Shown here one piece after another: positions 47,985-56,297 of a DNA stretch of 64,000 bases. The position numbers were made by a program, and so were the translations under genes. How positions within the stretch are numbered: position 1 is the stretch's first letter; each line of letters starts with the position of its first letter. The stretch is from positions 1 to 64,000 of the forward strand of contig JAQXJT010000007.1 of the NCBI GenBank assembly GCA_029009095.1. Reading direction: 5' to 3'. Source of the DNA: a bacterium (lineage in GTDB: Bacteria > Bacillota > Clostridia > Oscillospirales > Oscillospiraceae). The notes beneath the pieces were generated by a model that saw nothing but the letters and a program-made list of their open reading frames with translations, was not told where the DNA came from and did not search any database.

Positions 47985-48611
47985 TCACGCACCTCCCGCC
48001 AGAGCGGAGAGCAGCTCCCTGTCGGGAACGATTTGCCATGTGCGGTTGGAGTAGCGGAGCGTCAGCGTCATATCGCGCTCTGAGACATAGTCTCCGGCGC
48101 GCTCCATACGCGCGTTCAGCGCCGCTTTCCACGCCCGGAGCACCACGGCCTCCCGGTAGGAGCCGTCCTCCTCGAACACATCGGAGGCCAGACGCGCTTC
48201 CTCCACATACTGCTCCAGCAGGGCGTTGATGTCGTCTTTCAGCCCCCCGGTGAGGGCGGCGGGATCCAGTGCGGAAAAGCGCACGGGCACAAAGGCCCGG
48301 TCTCCCTCCCGCCGGGCGTCGCCGCTCACCTCTCCGTGCCAGCTCTCTTTCAGCAGGGCGTAGAGGGCGGCGGCGTCCTCGCCGTCGGGGGTGGTCTCGG
48401 CAGGGAGGGGGCTGCGGCAGAGGGCGGAGGCGGCGGCATAGTCGCCCCCGTTCAGCGCCGCGAGAAACTGCTCCGCGCTTTCGACCGGGTCGCCCCCGTC
48501 CCACAGTAAAAGCGGCGTGGCGGTGGGGCCCAGAAAGCAGAGCAGCAGCGCCGCGAGCACGCTCAGCAACGCGACAGAGAAGTACAGGGAAGCCGTTTTC
48601 TTCATTTTCAT
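47985..48611 (-). CDS. Anchored NTF2/DUF4878-like small protein
   Basis: A 208-residue protein with one N-terminal membrane helix (residues 9-30) and an outer domain. The segment DPVESAEQFLAALNGGDYAA resembles the start of lumazine-binding or DUF4878-type NTF2-like domains, which often act as accessory or binding modules. No catalytic residues are evident. It lies between the two NAGPA-like genes; its TGA is one base before the copy A ATG. Tandem start codons (48611, 48605) follow AGGTGATCGT. Confidence 0.6.
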   Translation of the reverse strand: MKMKKTASLYFSVALLSVLAALLLCFLGPTATPLLLWDGGDPVESAEQFLAALNGGDYAAASALCRSPLPAETTPDGEDAAALYALLKESWHGEVSGDARREGDRAFVPVRFSALDPAALTGGLKDDINALLEQYVEEARLASDVFEEDGSYREAVVLRAWKAALNARMERAGDYVSERDMTLTLRYSNRTWQIVPDRELLSALAGGA

Positions 48612-48660
48612 ACGATCACCTGAGTGGAAAGGGTGCTCCCAGCGGGGAGAAAAAGAGGGA

Positions 48661-49743
48661 TCAGCCGTCCTCGGGAATGGCGCTGGCAAAATAGATGATG
48701 TCGCTCTGGATGCGCTGGCCGTTGTGGTATCCGCCGAACATGCTGGGGTTGAGCATAAGCCCCTGCATGGCGATGGTGCCGCTCTGCCCGCCGTCCAGCG
48801 CGTAGCAGCGTTCCACGCCCTTTTCCAGCATGTACTCGGCGGCCTGGCGCACGCTCACGCTCCCTTTGACCGTCATGGCCAGATAGTGCCGCTCCCCCAG
48901 CTGTCCCAGACTGGTTCGGGGCAGGGATTCGGTAGACTGACCCTGATCGTAGTAGCGGGGGGTCACATTCTGGTGGTCCAGGACCATGATGGGGCCGAAA
49001 GACAGGGAGAAGAGAATGTCGTTGTCCTCGATGAACTGCCGGGCCTGCTCCTCGGTGGTGATGGTGTGGCAGCGGGTCAGTATGAGATCGCCCTTGCCGT
49101 CCACCCAGCACACATCCAGCGCCTCGTCAAAGCGGTAGAGCTTCCGCTGGTAGACGTGGATCCCGTAGTGCTGGAAGCGGTAGAAGTCGGCGCTGAGACC
49201 CAGCACCGCGTTGCACTCCTCGGCCAGCTCCGTTGGGAACTTGTAGGAGCCGGAGCCATAGGCGTCCCCGGCCAGCTTCCGGCGGAATTGGGAGGCGTCG
49301 GCTACCTTCACTTCGGCAAAGGAGCGCACCATGCTGCCCTCCCGCTCGTGCCAGACGATCACGAGGATGCTCTCGTCCCGGTAGTAGCGGATGCCATACT
49401 CCTCGTCGAACGGGGTGTCCTCCGTCCAGACGGTGCTCTGCCCCTCCAGCAGCTCCGACGAGAGGCGCACCGCCTCCGCCACCTCTTTGACATCGGTGGT
49501 GAAACCGTAGCCCTCAGGGTCGGGTCGGGGCGCCACGGTGAGATCCTCCGGGAGACGGTAGATCTTCCGCACCACCGTCAGCCCTTCCAGAGCGCCGCTC
49601 TGCAAACGGGTGACAAAGCGCTCCGTGGCGGCGGCGGGGGAGAGGGCGGAGAGGGTGTCCTCCGGGGGCGGGGAGAGATGGAGAAAGAGGGGCAGCGAGA
49701 GCAGCAGGGCAAGGAGCAGCAAAAAGAGAAAACGGCGCTTCAT
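48661..49743 (-). CDS. Phosphodiester glycosidase (NAGPA/DUF2233)-like protein, copy B
   Basis: A 360-residue paralogue of the protein at 46898-47983. Signal anchor at residues 3-24, then the near-identical N-terminal segment (for example FVTRLQSGALEGLTVVRKIY) and a diverged C-terminal half ending with KGVERCYALDGGQSGTIAMQ and IQSDIIYFASAIPE. Active-site-like DGGQSGT is kept. Its ATG follows GGAGGTAC-TGA-G, the same stop-G-start junction as copy A, which implies the duplication included the junction. Confidence 0.82.
   Translation of the reverse strand: MKRRFLFLLLLALLLSLPLFLHLSPPPEDTLSALSPAAATERFVTRLQSGALEGLTVVRKIYRLPEDLTVAPRPDPEGYGFTTDVKEVAEAVRLSSELLEGQSTVWTEDTPFDEEYGIRYYRDESILVIVWHEREGSMVRSFAEVKVADASQFRRKLAGDAYGSGSYKFPTELAEECNAVLGLSADFYRFQHYGIHVYQRKLYRFDEALDVCWVDGKGDLILTRCHTITTEEQARQFIEDNDILFSLSFGPIMVLDHQNVTPRYYDQGQSTESLPRTSLGQLGERHYLAMTVKGSVSVRQAAEYMLEKGVERCYALDGGQSGTIAMQGLMLNPSMFGGYHNGQRIQSDIIYFASAIPEDG
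49222..49743. repeat. Long direct repeat, arm B (5' half of NAGPA copy B)
   Basis: Pairs with 47462-47983 as described for arm A. The sharp loss of identity in the middle of both genes suggests gene conversion limited to the N-terminal coding half. Confidence 0.85.
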
Positions 49744-49744
49744 C

Positions 49745-50932
49745 TCAGTACCTCCTGCCGGATCGGATGACCCATCGGAAAAACAGAATGGCCGCCAGCA
49801 GAGTGACAGCAAATAATGCCGCGAGAATCGGGGCGTGGGCCGGGGACTCTTTCACGGCGGGCTCCTCCGCTTCCCGTGCGGCGGACTCCTCCGTTTCCTG
49901 TACGGCGGGCTCTTCCGTTTCCTGTGCGGCGGTCTCCTCTGTTTCCTGTGCGGCGGGTTCCTCCGTTTCCTGTGCGGCGGGCTCCTCGGCTTCCTGTGCG
50001 GCGGGTTCCTCCGCTTCCTGTGCGGCGGGCTCTTCCGTTTCCCCGGCTTTTCGCCGCGCGGTGAAATACTCGGTGTATTCGCACATGAGCTCCGTGAAGC
50101 CCTTGAGGATGCCGCCCTGGTTCCCCACGTTCACCGTAAGCACCGCCAGGGCAATGGGATCTTCCGTGTAGACGATGCCTGCGGCGTGGAAGTAGCGGTT
50201 GCCCTGCGCCCCCACGTTGCCGTATTTCTGGGCGATGGGGTAGTCCACCTCCGCCATCTTCAGGAATTTGCCGGGGGCGGAGTCCAGCAGGCAGTCCATT
50301 ACGCCGGGGAAGCGATCACTCTCGGTGCAGAGAAGATCCATGCAATGGGTCATCTGCCGGGCGGTGAAGGTGTCCTGAGCCTGCATATAGGCGCTGTTCT
50401 CCGCCGACTCGCCCAGATACCCGGCCACCAGCTCCCGGAAGGACTTCCACCCGCCCAGGGACTGAAGCATGGTCAGGGAGGCGTTGTTGTTGGAGTAGGT
50501 GAGCGAGCTCCGCTGGGCCTCCCGGTAGGTGACAGCCAGCACGGGGTCGTCCCAGCTCTTGTTGCCCAGATGGATCTGCTCGGCGTAGTACATATTGAGC
50601 GGCGTCTTGTAAAGGCTGGCTCCGGTGATGTAGGTATCGCCGTTATAGTAATGCTCCTCGCCGGTCACGGTGTTTTTGTAGCCCAGCGCCACCTCGCCGC
50701 TGAGATGGCAATCCCGAATCAGCTGCTCCACCAGCTCGTCCCAGGACTGCTCCTCAAACCGCTCGTCCCATGGCGCGTCGCTCTCTTCTCCGCTCCCGGC
50801 GCGCACGGGGAGGACGGGCAGCAGCGTCAGGACGAGAAACAGGGAGAGGAAGGAAACGGCTTTTTGCCGCAGCGTCATTCTGCCGGCGGCGACGCGGAGA
50901 ATATATGCGCAAACGCGATTTTTTTCTCTCAT
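49745..50932 (-). CDS. Beta-lactamase-fold serine hydrolase with repeat stalk and C-terminal anchor
   Basis: A 395-residue surface protein. Signal peptide at about residues 20-46, then a class A beta-lactamase/DD-peptidase-like domain with S-x-x-K in TGASLYKTPLN (Ser106, Lys109), SNN in LTYSNNNAS (147-149) and KYG at AQKYGNVG in place of KTG. Residues about 298-361 are eight tandem octapeptides of the type EEPAAQEA. A C-terminal transmembrane helix (ILAALFAVTLLAAILFFRWV) and a basic tail follow. The glutamate-rich stalk may span the wall. Start at the ATG with GGTGATC upstream; an ATG four codons earlier is possible. First gene of the operon. Confidence 0.82.
   Translation of the reverse strand: MREKNRVCAYILRVAAGRMTLRQKAVSFLSLFLVLTLLPVLPVRAGSGEESDAPWDERFEEQSWDELVEQLIRDCHLSGEVALGYKNTVTGEEHYYNGDTYITGASLYKTPLNMYYAEQIHLGNKSWDDPVLAVTYREAQRSSLTYSNNNASLTMLQSLGGWKSFRELVAGYLGESAENSAYMQAQDTFTARQMTHCMDLLCTESDRFPGVMDCLLDSAPGKFLKMAEVDYPIAQKYGNVGAQGNRYFHAAGIVYTEDPIALAVLTVNVGNQGGILKGFTELMCEYTEYFTARRKAGETEEPAAQEAEEPAAQEAEEPAAQETEEPAAQETEETAAQETEEPAVQETEESAAREAEEPAVKESPAHAPILAALFAVTLLAAILFFRWVIRSGRRY
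49851..50042 (-). repeat. Tandem 24-base repeats encoding octapeptide EEPAAQE(A/T)
   Basis: About eight in-frame copies with point differences. They form the stalk of the serine hydrolase; copy number is likely to vary by slippage. Confidence 0.85.
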
Positions 50933-51026
50933 ACGATCACCCATAAAAAGGAAATGGCGGGAGGGGGGAGGAAAATATTCCCGGTATTTGTCGCCGCCTC
51001 ATAAAAAATATTATAATGAATACCAT

Positions 51027-51055
51027 ATTATATCGGGCACACGGAGGAATGTCAA
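51027..51055 (-). promoter_or_regulatory. Sigma-A promoter for the five-gene surface operon
   Basis: Minus-strand TTGACA (51050-51055), 17-base spacer, TATAAT (51027-51032), a near-consensus promoter. The leader to the first ATG is about 90 bases. Confidence 0.85.
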
Positions 51056-51114
51056 TCCCGGCGGAGACGGGGCGAGTCATGCGTTTTGGTTATCCTCACA
51101 TACGATAGATGTAT

Positions 51115-51143
51115 TTGACATATTTCTTAAAAAAAGCAATAAT
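51115..51143 (+). promoter_or_regulatory. Possible sigma-A promoter for the hyp-hydrogenase region
   Basis: TTGACA (51115-51120), 17-base spacer, AATAAT (51138-51143). The 364-base gap 50933-51296 is AT-rich and holds the divergent promoters of the surface operon and of hypF and nothing else I can see. Confidence 0.6.
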
Positions 51144-51212
51144 GATAGCAAATATTCTGGTATATTTGGCGGAAAAATCACTTTTTTGGGGATACCTCTT
51201 TTCCGAAAACCA

Positions 51213-51221
51213 TGATATAAT
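51213..51221 (+). promoter_or_regulatory. Extended -10 promoter upstream of hypF
   Basis: TGATATAAT (TGn plus a perfect TATAAT) lies about 75 bases before the hypF start. It may be a second start site for the same transcript. Confidence 0.6.
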
Positions 51222-51296
51222 GGTATCATTGGTCGTGGGATGCCCACCGGCAGGGCCAATGGGACGGCAAAGAGGCGGAAAGCGGAGGAATGGCCC

Positions 51297-53516
51297 GTGC
51301 GAGTGAGAATGAAGGTGGAGGTTCGCGGCATCGTGCAGGGTGTGGGCTTCCGTCCCTTTATCCACCGGCTGGTCTCCGGCTACGGCTTCCTCGGCTGGGT
51401 GCGCAACAGCTCCCGGGGCGTGGACATGGAGCTGGAGGGCGAGGAGAGCGAGCTCAGGGAGTTTGCCTCCCGCATCGCTCCGGAGGCCCCGCTGCTGGCG
51501 GACGTGGAGAGCGTGGAGTGCGCCGTGATGGACACTCTCGCCAACTTCGCCGCTTTCGAGATCGTGGAGAGCCGCGCCATGGCCTCCATGGACACCCTGA
51601 TCTCCCCGGATATCGGCATCTGCCCCGACTGCCTGCGGGAGATGCGCACCCCCGGGGACAAACGCTACCGCTACCCCTTCCTCAACTGCACCAACTGCGG
51701 GCCCCGCTTCACCATCATCCGCGATGTGCCCTATGACCGCGCCAGGACTTCCATGGGCGTTTTCCCCATGTGCCCCGACTGCGGGAGGGAGTACCGGGAT
51801 ATCACCGACCGGCGCTACCACGCCGAACCCACCTGCTGCCCCGACTGCGGCCCCCAGGTCTTTTACGACGGGCCGGGGGAGGAACGGCTGGAGGGGGAGG
51901 CGGCGCTGGAAAAGGCCCGGCAGACGCTGAAAGAGGGAAAGATCCTCTGCGTCAAGGGCCTGGGTGGGATGCACCTTTGCTGCCTCCCCGAAAAGGCCGC
52001 GCTGCTGCGGCAGAGGAAGCAGCGGGACGGCAAGCCCTTCGCTCTTATGTGCCGGGACGCGGACTGCGCGCGGGAGCTGTGCGGGATGACCGCGCAGGAA
52101 GAGGAACTCCTTACTTCCCAGCGCCGCCCCATCGTGCTGCTGCCAAAAAAGCGCCGGGACGAGTGGATGGAAGTGAGCGAGAACGGCTACATGGGCGTGA
52201 TGCTCCCCTATACCCCGCTGCACTACCTCCTTTTCGGAGACGATATAGACGCGCTGATCATGACCAGCGCCAACCTCTCGGATAAGCCCATCATGTATCG
52301 GAACGACGAGGCGGAGCGGGAGCTGCGCGGCATCGCCGACGGCTTCCTCCTCCACGACCGGGACATTCTGACCCGCTGCGACGACTCGCTGCTGTGCGTG
52401 GCGGACGGCAGGGAATACCCCCTGCGGCGGAGCCGGGGCTATGTGCCCTACCCGATCCGCATCGGGGAGCTGACGGAGAGCATCCTCGCCTGCGGCGCGG
52501 AGCAGAAGGCCTCCTTCGTCCTCTCCAAACCGGGCATGGCCTTCCCCAGCCAGCACATCGGGGATCTGAAGAATTTCGAGACCTACGAAAACTACCGTCA
52601 GCAGATCGGCCACTTTGAGCGGCTTTTCGATATCACCCCCCGGCGCATCGCCTGCGACCTCCACCCTGATTACCTCTCCACCCGCTGCGCGGAGGAGATG
52701 GCGGAGGAACTGGGCGTGCCGCTGATCCGCGTCCAGCACCACCACGCCCACATGGCCGCCTGCATGGCGGACAATTCCCTGACGGGAGAGGTCATCGGGC
52801 TGATCTGGGACGGCACGGGCTACGGCACGGACGGCACCGTCTGGGGCGGCGAATTTCTGACGGGCGGCTACGGGGGATTTACCCGCAGGGGCCATCTGCG
52901 CCCCCTCCCGCTGATCGGGGGCGACAGGGCGGTGAAAGAGATCTGGCGGCTGGGCCTTGCCATGACGGGCAGGGAGGAACTCTATGGCGGCTATGACGCC
53001 TCCGCCGCGCTGCGCCAGCTCCGCGCCGGGCTCAACTGCCCCCTCTCCTCGGGCATGGGCCGGCTCTTCGACGCGGCGGCCTCGGTGATGGGGCTGTGCC
53101 AGACGGCCTCCTACGAGGGGCAGGGTGCGGTGCTGCTGGAAGCGGCGGCGGAGGCGGACTGCCGGGGACGCTACGCGGTGAAGATCGACGAGGGCTGCGT
53201 TTTCGACTACGAACCCATGGCCGGAGAGCTGATGCGCGACCGGGAAGCGGGCGTGGACGCGGGGGTCATGGCGGCCCGGTTCATGAACACGCTGATGGAT
53301 ATGGCCGTGGCCGTGACGGAGCGCATCGGTGGGGAGAGCGGACTGGAGGACGTGGTCCTCTCCGGCGGCTCCTTTCAGAATATGTATATCATGGCCCGGC
53401 TGCCCGGGATGCTCCGGGAAAAGGGCTTTCGCGTGTGGACTCACAGCCGCGTCTCCTGCAACGACGAGGGCTTGAGTCTGGGGCAGATGATGATCGCCCT
53501 GCACGCCGGGTGTTAA
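51297..53516 (+). CDS. hypF: Carbamoyltransferase HypF ([NiFe] hydrogenase maturation)
   Basis: HypF converts carbamoyl phosphate to a carbamoyl-AMP and passes the carbamoyl group to HypE, the source of the active-site cyanides. The 739-residue protein has an N-terminal acylphosphatase domain (VRGIVQGVGFRPFIHRL), two zinc-finger-like repeats (CPDCLREM, CTNCGP, CPDCGREY, CCPDCGP), a YrdC-like domain (residues 200-380) and a Kae1-like C-terminal domain with VQHHHAHMAACMADN. The GTG is chosen because GGAGG lies eight bases upstream; an internal ATG four codons later is possible. Confidence 0.97.
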   Translation: MRVRMKVEVRGIVQGVGFRPFIHRLVSGYGFLGWVRNSSRGVDMELEGEESELREFASRIAPEAPLLADVESVECAVMDTLANFAAFEIVESRAMASMDTLISPDIGICPDCLREMRTPGDKRYRYPFLNCTNCGPRFTIIRDVPYDRARTSMGVFPMCPDCGREYRDITDRRYHAEPTCCPDCGPQVFYDGPGEERLEGEAALEKARQTLKEGKILCVKGLGGMHLCCLPEKAALLRQRKQRDGKPFALMCRDADCARELCGMTAQEEELLTSQRRPIVLLPKKRRDEWMEVSENGYMGVMLPYTPLHYLLFGDDIDALIMTSANLSDKPIMYRNDEAERELRGIADGFLLHDRDILTRCDDSLLCVADGREYPLRRSRGYVPYPIRIGELTESILACGAEQKASFVLSKPGMAFPSQHIGDLKNFETYENYRQQIGHFERLFDITPRRIACDLHPDYLSTRCAEEMAEELGVPLIRVQHHHAHMAACMADNSLTGEVIGLIWDGTGYGTDGTVWGGEFLTGGYGGFTRRGHLRPLPLIGGDRAVKEIWRLGLAMTGREELYGGYDASAALRQLRAGLNCPLSSGMGRLFDAAASVMGLCQTASYEGQGAVLLEAAAEADCRGRYAVKIDEGCVFDYEPMAGELMRDREAGVDAGVMAARFMNTLMDMAVAVTERIGGESGLEDVVLSGGSFQNMYIMARLPGMLREKGFRVWTHSRVSCNDEGLSLGQMMIALHAGC

Positions 53517-53531
53517 AGAGGTTATTGCACT

Positions 53532-53753
53532 ATGTGTCTTGCTGTACCGCTGAAGATCCTCTCCGTGGAGGGAAATAAGGCCCGGGCCGAGGCCGGGGGC
53601 GTGGCGCGGGAGATCCGCGTGGACTTCATCCCCGGCGCGGCGGTGGGCGACTATGTGATCGTCCACGCGGGCTTCGCCATCGAGCGAATCACCCCCGAGG
53701 CCGCCCGGCTGGATCTGGAAGCGTGGGAGGAAGTGGAAAATGCTCTCCGCTAA
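53532..53753 (+). CDS. hypC: HypC/HybG/HupF family hydrogenase maturation chaperone
   Basis: A 73-residue chaperone that carries the Fe(CN)2CO unit with HypD and delivers it to the large subunit. It begins MCLAVPLKILSVEGNKARAE; Cys2 is the essential residue. GDYVIVHAGFAIERI is the second family signature. It starts 15 bases after hypF and overlaps hypD by 14 bases. Confidence 0.97.
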   Translation: MCLAVPLKILSVEGNKARAEAGGVAREIRVDFIPGAAVGDYVIVHAGFAIERITPEAARLDLEAWEEVENALR

Positions 53754-54810
53754 ACAGCGCGAAGCCATCGGCGCCCTGCCCGTGAAAGAGGGCGGCGTGC
53801 GCCTCATGGAGGTCTGCGGCACCCACACCATGGCCATCGCCAGAGCGGGCATCCGGCAGATGCTCCCGGAGGGAGCGGAGCTGCTTTCCGGCCCGGGCTG
53901 CCCCGTGTGCGTGACCCATCAGGGCGTCATCGACGCCTTTCTGGAACTGAGTATGCTCCCGCAGGTGACCATCGCCACCTACGGCGACATGATCCGGGTG
54001 CCCGGCAGCAGGCGGGGGGACAATCTGGCCCGCCGCAGGGCGCTGGGGGCGAAGATCGAGGTGGTCTACTCCCCGGTGGACGCGGTGGCCTACGCGAAGG
54101 AGCATCCCGAACGCCAGGTGGTTTTCCTGGGGGTGGGCTTTGAGACTACGGCCCCCGGCACCGCCGCGGCGGTGCTCACCGCCCGGGAAGAGGGCGTGGA
54201 GAACTTCTTCGTACTCTCCATGCTCAAGCGGGTGGAACCGGCGCTCCGGGCGCTGGTGGCCATGGAGGACTTTCAGGTGGACGGCTTCCTCTGCCCGGGC
54301 CATGTGGCCACCATCCTCGGCGAGGAGGGCTTCCGCTACCTGCCTGAGGAGCTGCACATCCCCGCCGTCATCGGCGGCTTTGAGCCGGAGGACATTCTCA
54401 CGGCCCTCTGCCACCTGCTCCGCCAGACCGCGGAGGGGGAGGCGAAGCTGGAGAACGAGTACCGCCGGGCGGTGCGGCCCGGGGGCAACCCCGCCGCCCT
54501 GGCCATGATGGAGCGGGTGCTCGTCCCCCGGGACGATCTCTGGCGGGGTCTGGGCTTCATCCCCCAAAGCGGCTACGGCTTCCGGGAGGAGTTCGCGCCC
54601 TGGGACGCGGAGAAAAAGTTCGACTTGCAGGTGAAGGAGAGCGCCACCATCCCCGGATGCAGCTGCGGAGAGATCATGAAGGGCCGGCTGCACCCCCATC
54701 AGTGCCCGCTCTTCGGCAAGGTGTGTACCCCGGAAGACCCGGTGGGGCCCTGCATGGTGTCCTCCGAGGGCGCCTGCGCGGCGGCCTACAAGTACCGGGA
54801 TTTCCACTGA
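53740..54810 (+). CDS. hypD: Hydrogenase maturation scaffold HypD
   Basis: A 4Fe-4S protein on which the Fe(CN)2CO group is assembled. The 356-residue protein has the conserved MEVCGTHTMAIARAGI, LSGPGCPVCVTHQG and GGFEPEDIL segments, and the C-terminal Cys set CSCGEIMKG, CPLFGKVC and GPCMVSSEGACAA for the cluster. It overlaps hypC, which fits their physical complex. Confidence 0.97.
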   Translation: MLSAKQREAIGALPVKEGGVRLMEVCGTHTMAIARAGIRQMLPEGAELLSGPGCPVCVTHQGVIDAFLELSMLPQVTIATYGDMIRVPGSRRGDNLARRRALGAKIEVVYSPVDAVAYAKEHPERQVVFLGVGFETTAPGTAAAVLTAREEGVENFFVLSMLKRVEPALRALVAMEDFQVDGFLCPGHVATILGEEGFRYLPEELHIPAVIGGFEPEDILTALCHLLRQTAEGEAKLENEYRRAVRPGGNPAALAMMERVLVPRDDLWRGLGFIPQSGYGFREEFAPWDAEKKFDLQVKESATIPGCSCGEIMKGRLHPHQCPLFGKVCTPEDPVGPCMVSSEGACAAAYKYRDFH

Positions 54811-54851
54811 GAGAAGGCGTATCCCACTTCAAAGGAGTGTTTTCTTAGAGT

Positions 54852-55847
54852 ATGGACGACATTGTCACGCTGGACTACGGCAGCGGAGGGAAAAAGACCG
54901 CCGCGCTCATCGAAAAGCTGCTGCTGCCCGCCCTGGGCAACGAGACGCTGCGCGATCTGGGCGACGGGGCCATCGTGCCCGGGGGAGAACAGCTGGTGTT
55001 CTCCACGGACAGCTTCGTGGTGTCCCCCTGCTTCTTCCCCGGCGGCGACATCGGCGAGCTCTGCGTCTGCGGCACGGTCAACGATGTGTCCGTCAGCGGC
55101 GGCGAGGCGAAGTACCTCTCCCTCTCCTTCATCATCGAGGAGGGCTTCCCCTTCCGGGATCTGGAGCGCGTGGTGGAGTCCATCCGCGCCACCGCCGAAA
55201 AGGCGGGGGTGAGCATCGTCACCGGCGACACCAAGGTGGTGGAAAAGGGCCGGGGCGACGGGATCTATATCAACACCGCCGGCATCGGCGTATTGAAATA
55301 CCCCGGCCTCTCTCCCCGGAATATCCGCCCGGGGGACGCCATCCTCCTCTCCGGCACGGCCGGGGATCACGGCGCGGCCGTGATGCTCTCCCGCTCGGGA
55401 CTGGAGGGGACGCTGCAAAGCGACTGCGCCCCGCTGAACAGGCTGTGCGCGGCGGTGCTGGAGAGCGGCGCGGCGGTACGCTGTCTGCGGGATCCCACCC
55501 GGGGCGGCGTGGCCACCACGCTCAACGAGTTCGCCGAGGACGCCCGGTGCACCATGGTGCTGCGGGAGGCGGACGTGCCGGTGCGGGAGGATGTGAGGGC
55601 GGCCTGCGATATGCTGGGACTCGACCCCCTCTACTGCGCCAACGAGGGCAAACTCCTCTGCGTGGTGCCCCAGGAGGACGCCGGGCGGGCGCTGGAGGCC
55701 ATGCGCAGCGTGCCCGAGGGGAAAAACGCCGCGCAGATCGGCACGGTGAGCGCCGACAGGGGCGCGGGGGTGCTGCTGGAGACAGCCTTCGGCGGCACAC
55801 GGATCCTTCAAAAGCTGACGGGAGCGCAACTGCCCCGTATATGCTGA
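54852..55847 (+). CDS. hypE: Carbamoyl dehydratase HypE
   Basis: HypE dehydrates the thiocarbamate on its C-terminal Cys to a thiocyanate using ATP. The 331-residue PurM-like protein starts at DIVTLDYGSGGKKTAALIEK and ends LPRIC, with the essential terminal Cys. GGDIGELCVCGTVNDVSVSG and CLRDPTRGGVATTLNEFA are further family segments. It follows hypD by 41 bases. Confidence 0.97.
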   Translation: MDDIVTLDYGSGGKKTAALIEKLLLPALGNETLRDLGDGAIVPGGEQLVFSTDSFVVSPCFFPGGDIGELCVCGTVNDVSVSGGEAKYLSLSFIIEEGFPFRDLERVVESIRATAEKAGVSIVTGDTKVVEKGRGDGIYINTAGIGVLKYPGLSPRNIRPGDAILLSGTAGDHGAAVMLSRSGLEGTLQSDCAPLNRLCAAVLESGAAVRCLRDPTRGGVATTLNEFAEDARCTMVLREADVPVREDVRAACDMLGLDPLYCANEGKLLCVVPQEDAGRALEAMRSVPEGKNAAQIGTVSADRGAGVLLETAFGGTRILQKLTGAQLPRIC

Positions 55848-55895
55848 TAAATTGTAAGCAAGACCAAATTCTTATATGTTGAAAGAGGTGGAAGT

Positions 55896-56297
55896 ATGCA
55901 GGTTTTCAAGGCAATCGAGATCACCGGGGACCAGGTGGTACCTCTGGCAGAGCGAATGCGCAAGGAAGGTCGTATGCTGGTTATGATTCACGGCTATATC
56001 CAGCCTGACGGCCGGTCCCACATCTCCTGGGATTACGAGGTGGGCGACACCGTGGAGTCCTACTACGTTCTGGACGAGAAGAAGTTCCAGACCATCACGG
56101 ACATCTATTCCACGGCGGCGGAATGGCCGGAGCGCGAGCTGAACGAGCTTATGGGTTATGAGTTCGAGGGGCTCGATACCTCCCGCCGTCTCTTCCTGCC
56201 CGAGGATATGCTGGAGACGCAGGGCAAGGGTCAGATCCTGGTGACCCCGCTGAGCGAGCTGGTCGAGCAGCGTAAGGAATTGGAGGAGAAGAAATGA
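55896..56297 (+). CDS. Hydrogenase 30-kDa-type subunit (MbhK/NuoC-like, short)
   Basis: A 133-residue subunit related to complex I NuoC and hydrogenase EchD/MbhK. Signatures are VESYYVLDEKKFQTITDIYS and AAEWPERELNELMGYEFEGL, followed by RRLFLPEDM (the family E-R-E-x-x-D-x-x-G-x-x-F pattern). It stabilises the large subunit. It overlaps the large-subunit gene by four bases. The ribosome binding site is AGAGGTGGAAGT. Coding composition is typical of highly expressed genes, unlike the hyp genes before it. Confidence 0.88.
   Translation: MQVFKAIEITGDQVVPLAERMRKEGRMLVMIHGYIQPDGRSHISWDYEVGDTVESYYVLDEKKFQTITDIYSTAAEWPERELNELMGYEFEGLDTSRRLFLPEDMLETQGKGQILVTPLSELVEQRKELEEKK

Noticed and set aside
49851..50042. 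Short regular repeats that could suggest a CRISPR array
   Set aside because: The 24-base units are contiguous without spacers and encode an in-frame octapeptide repeat.
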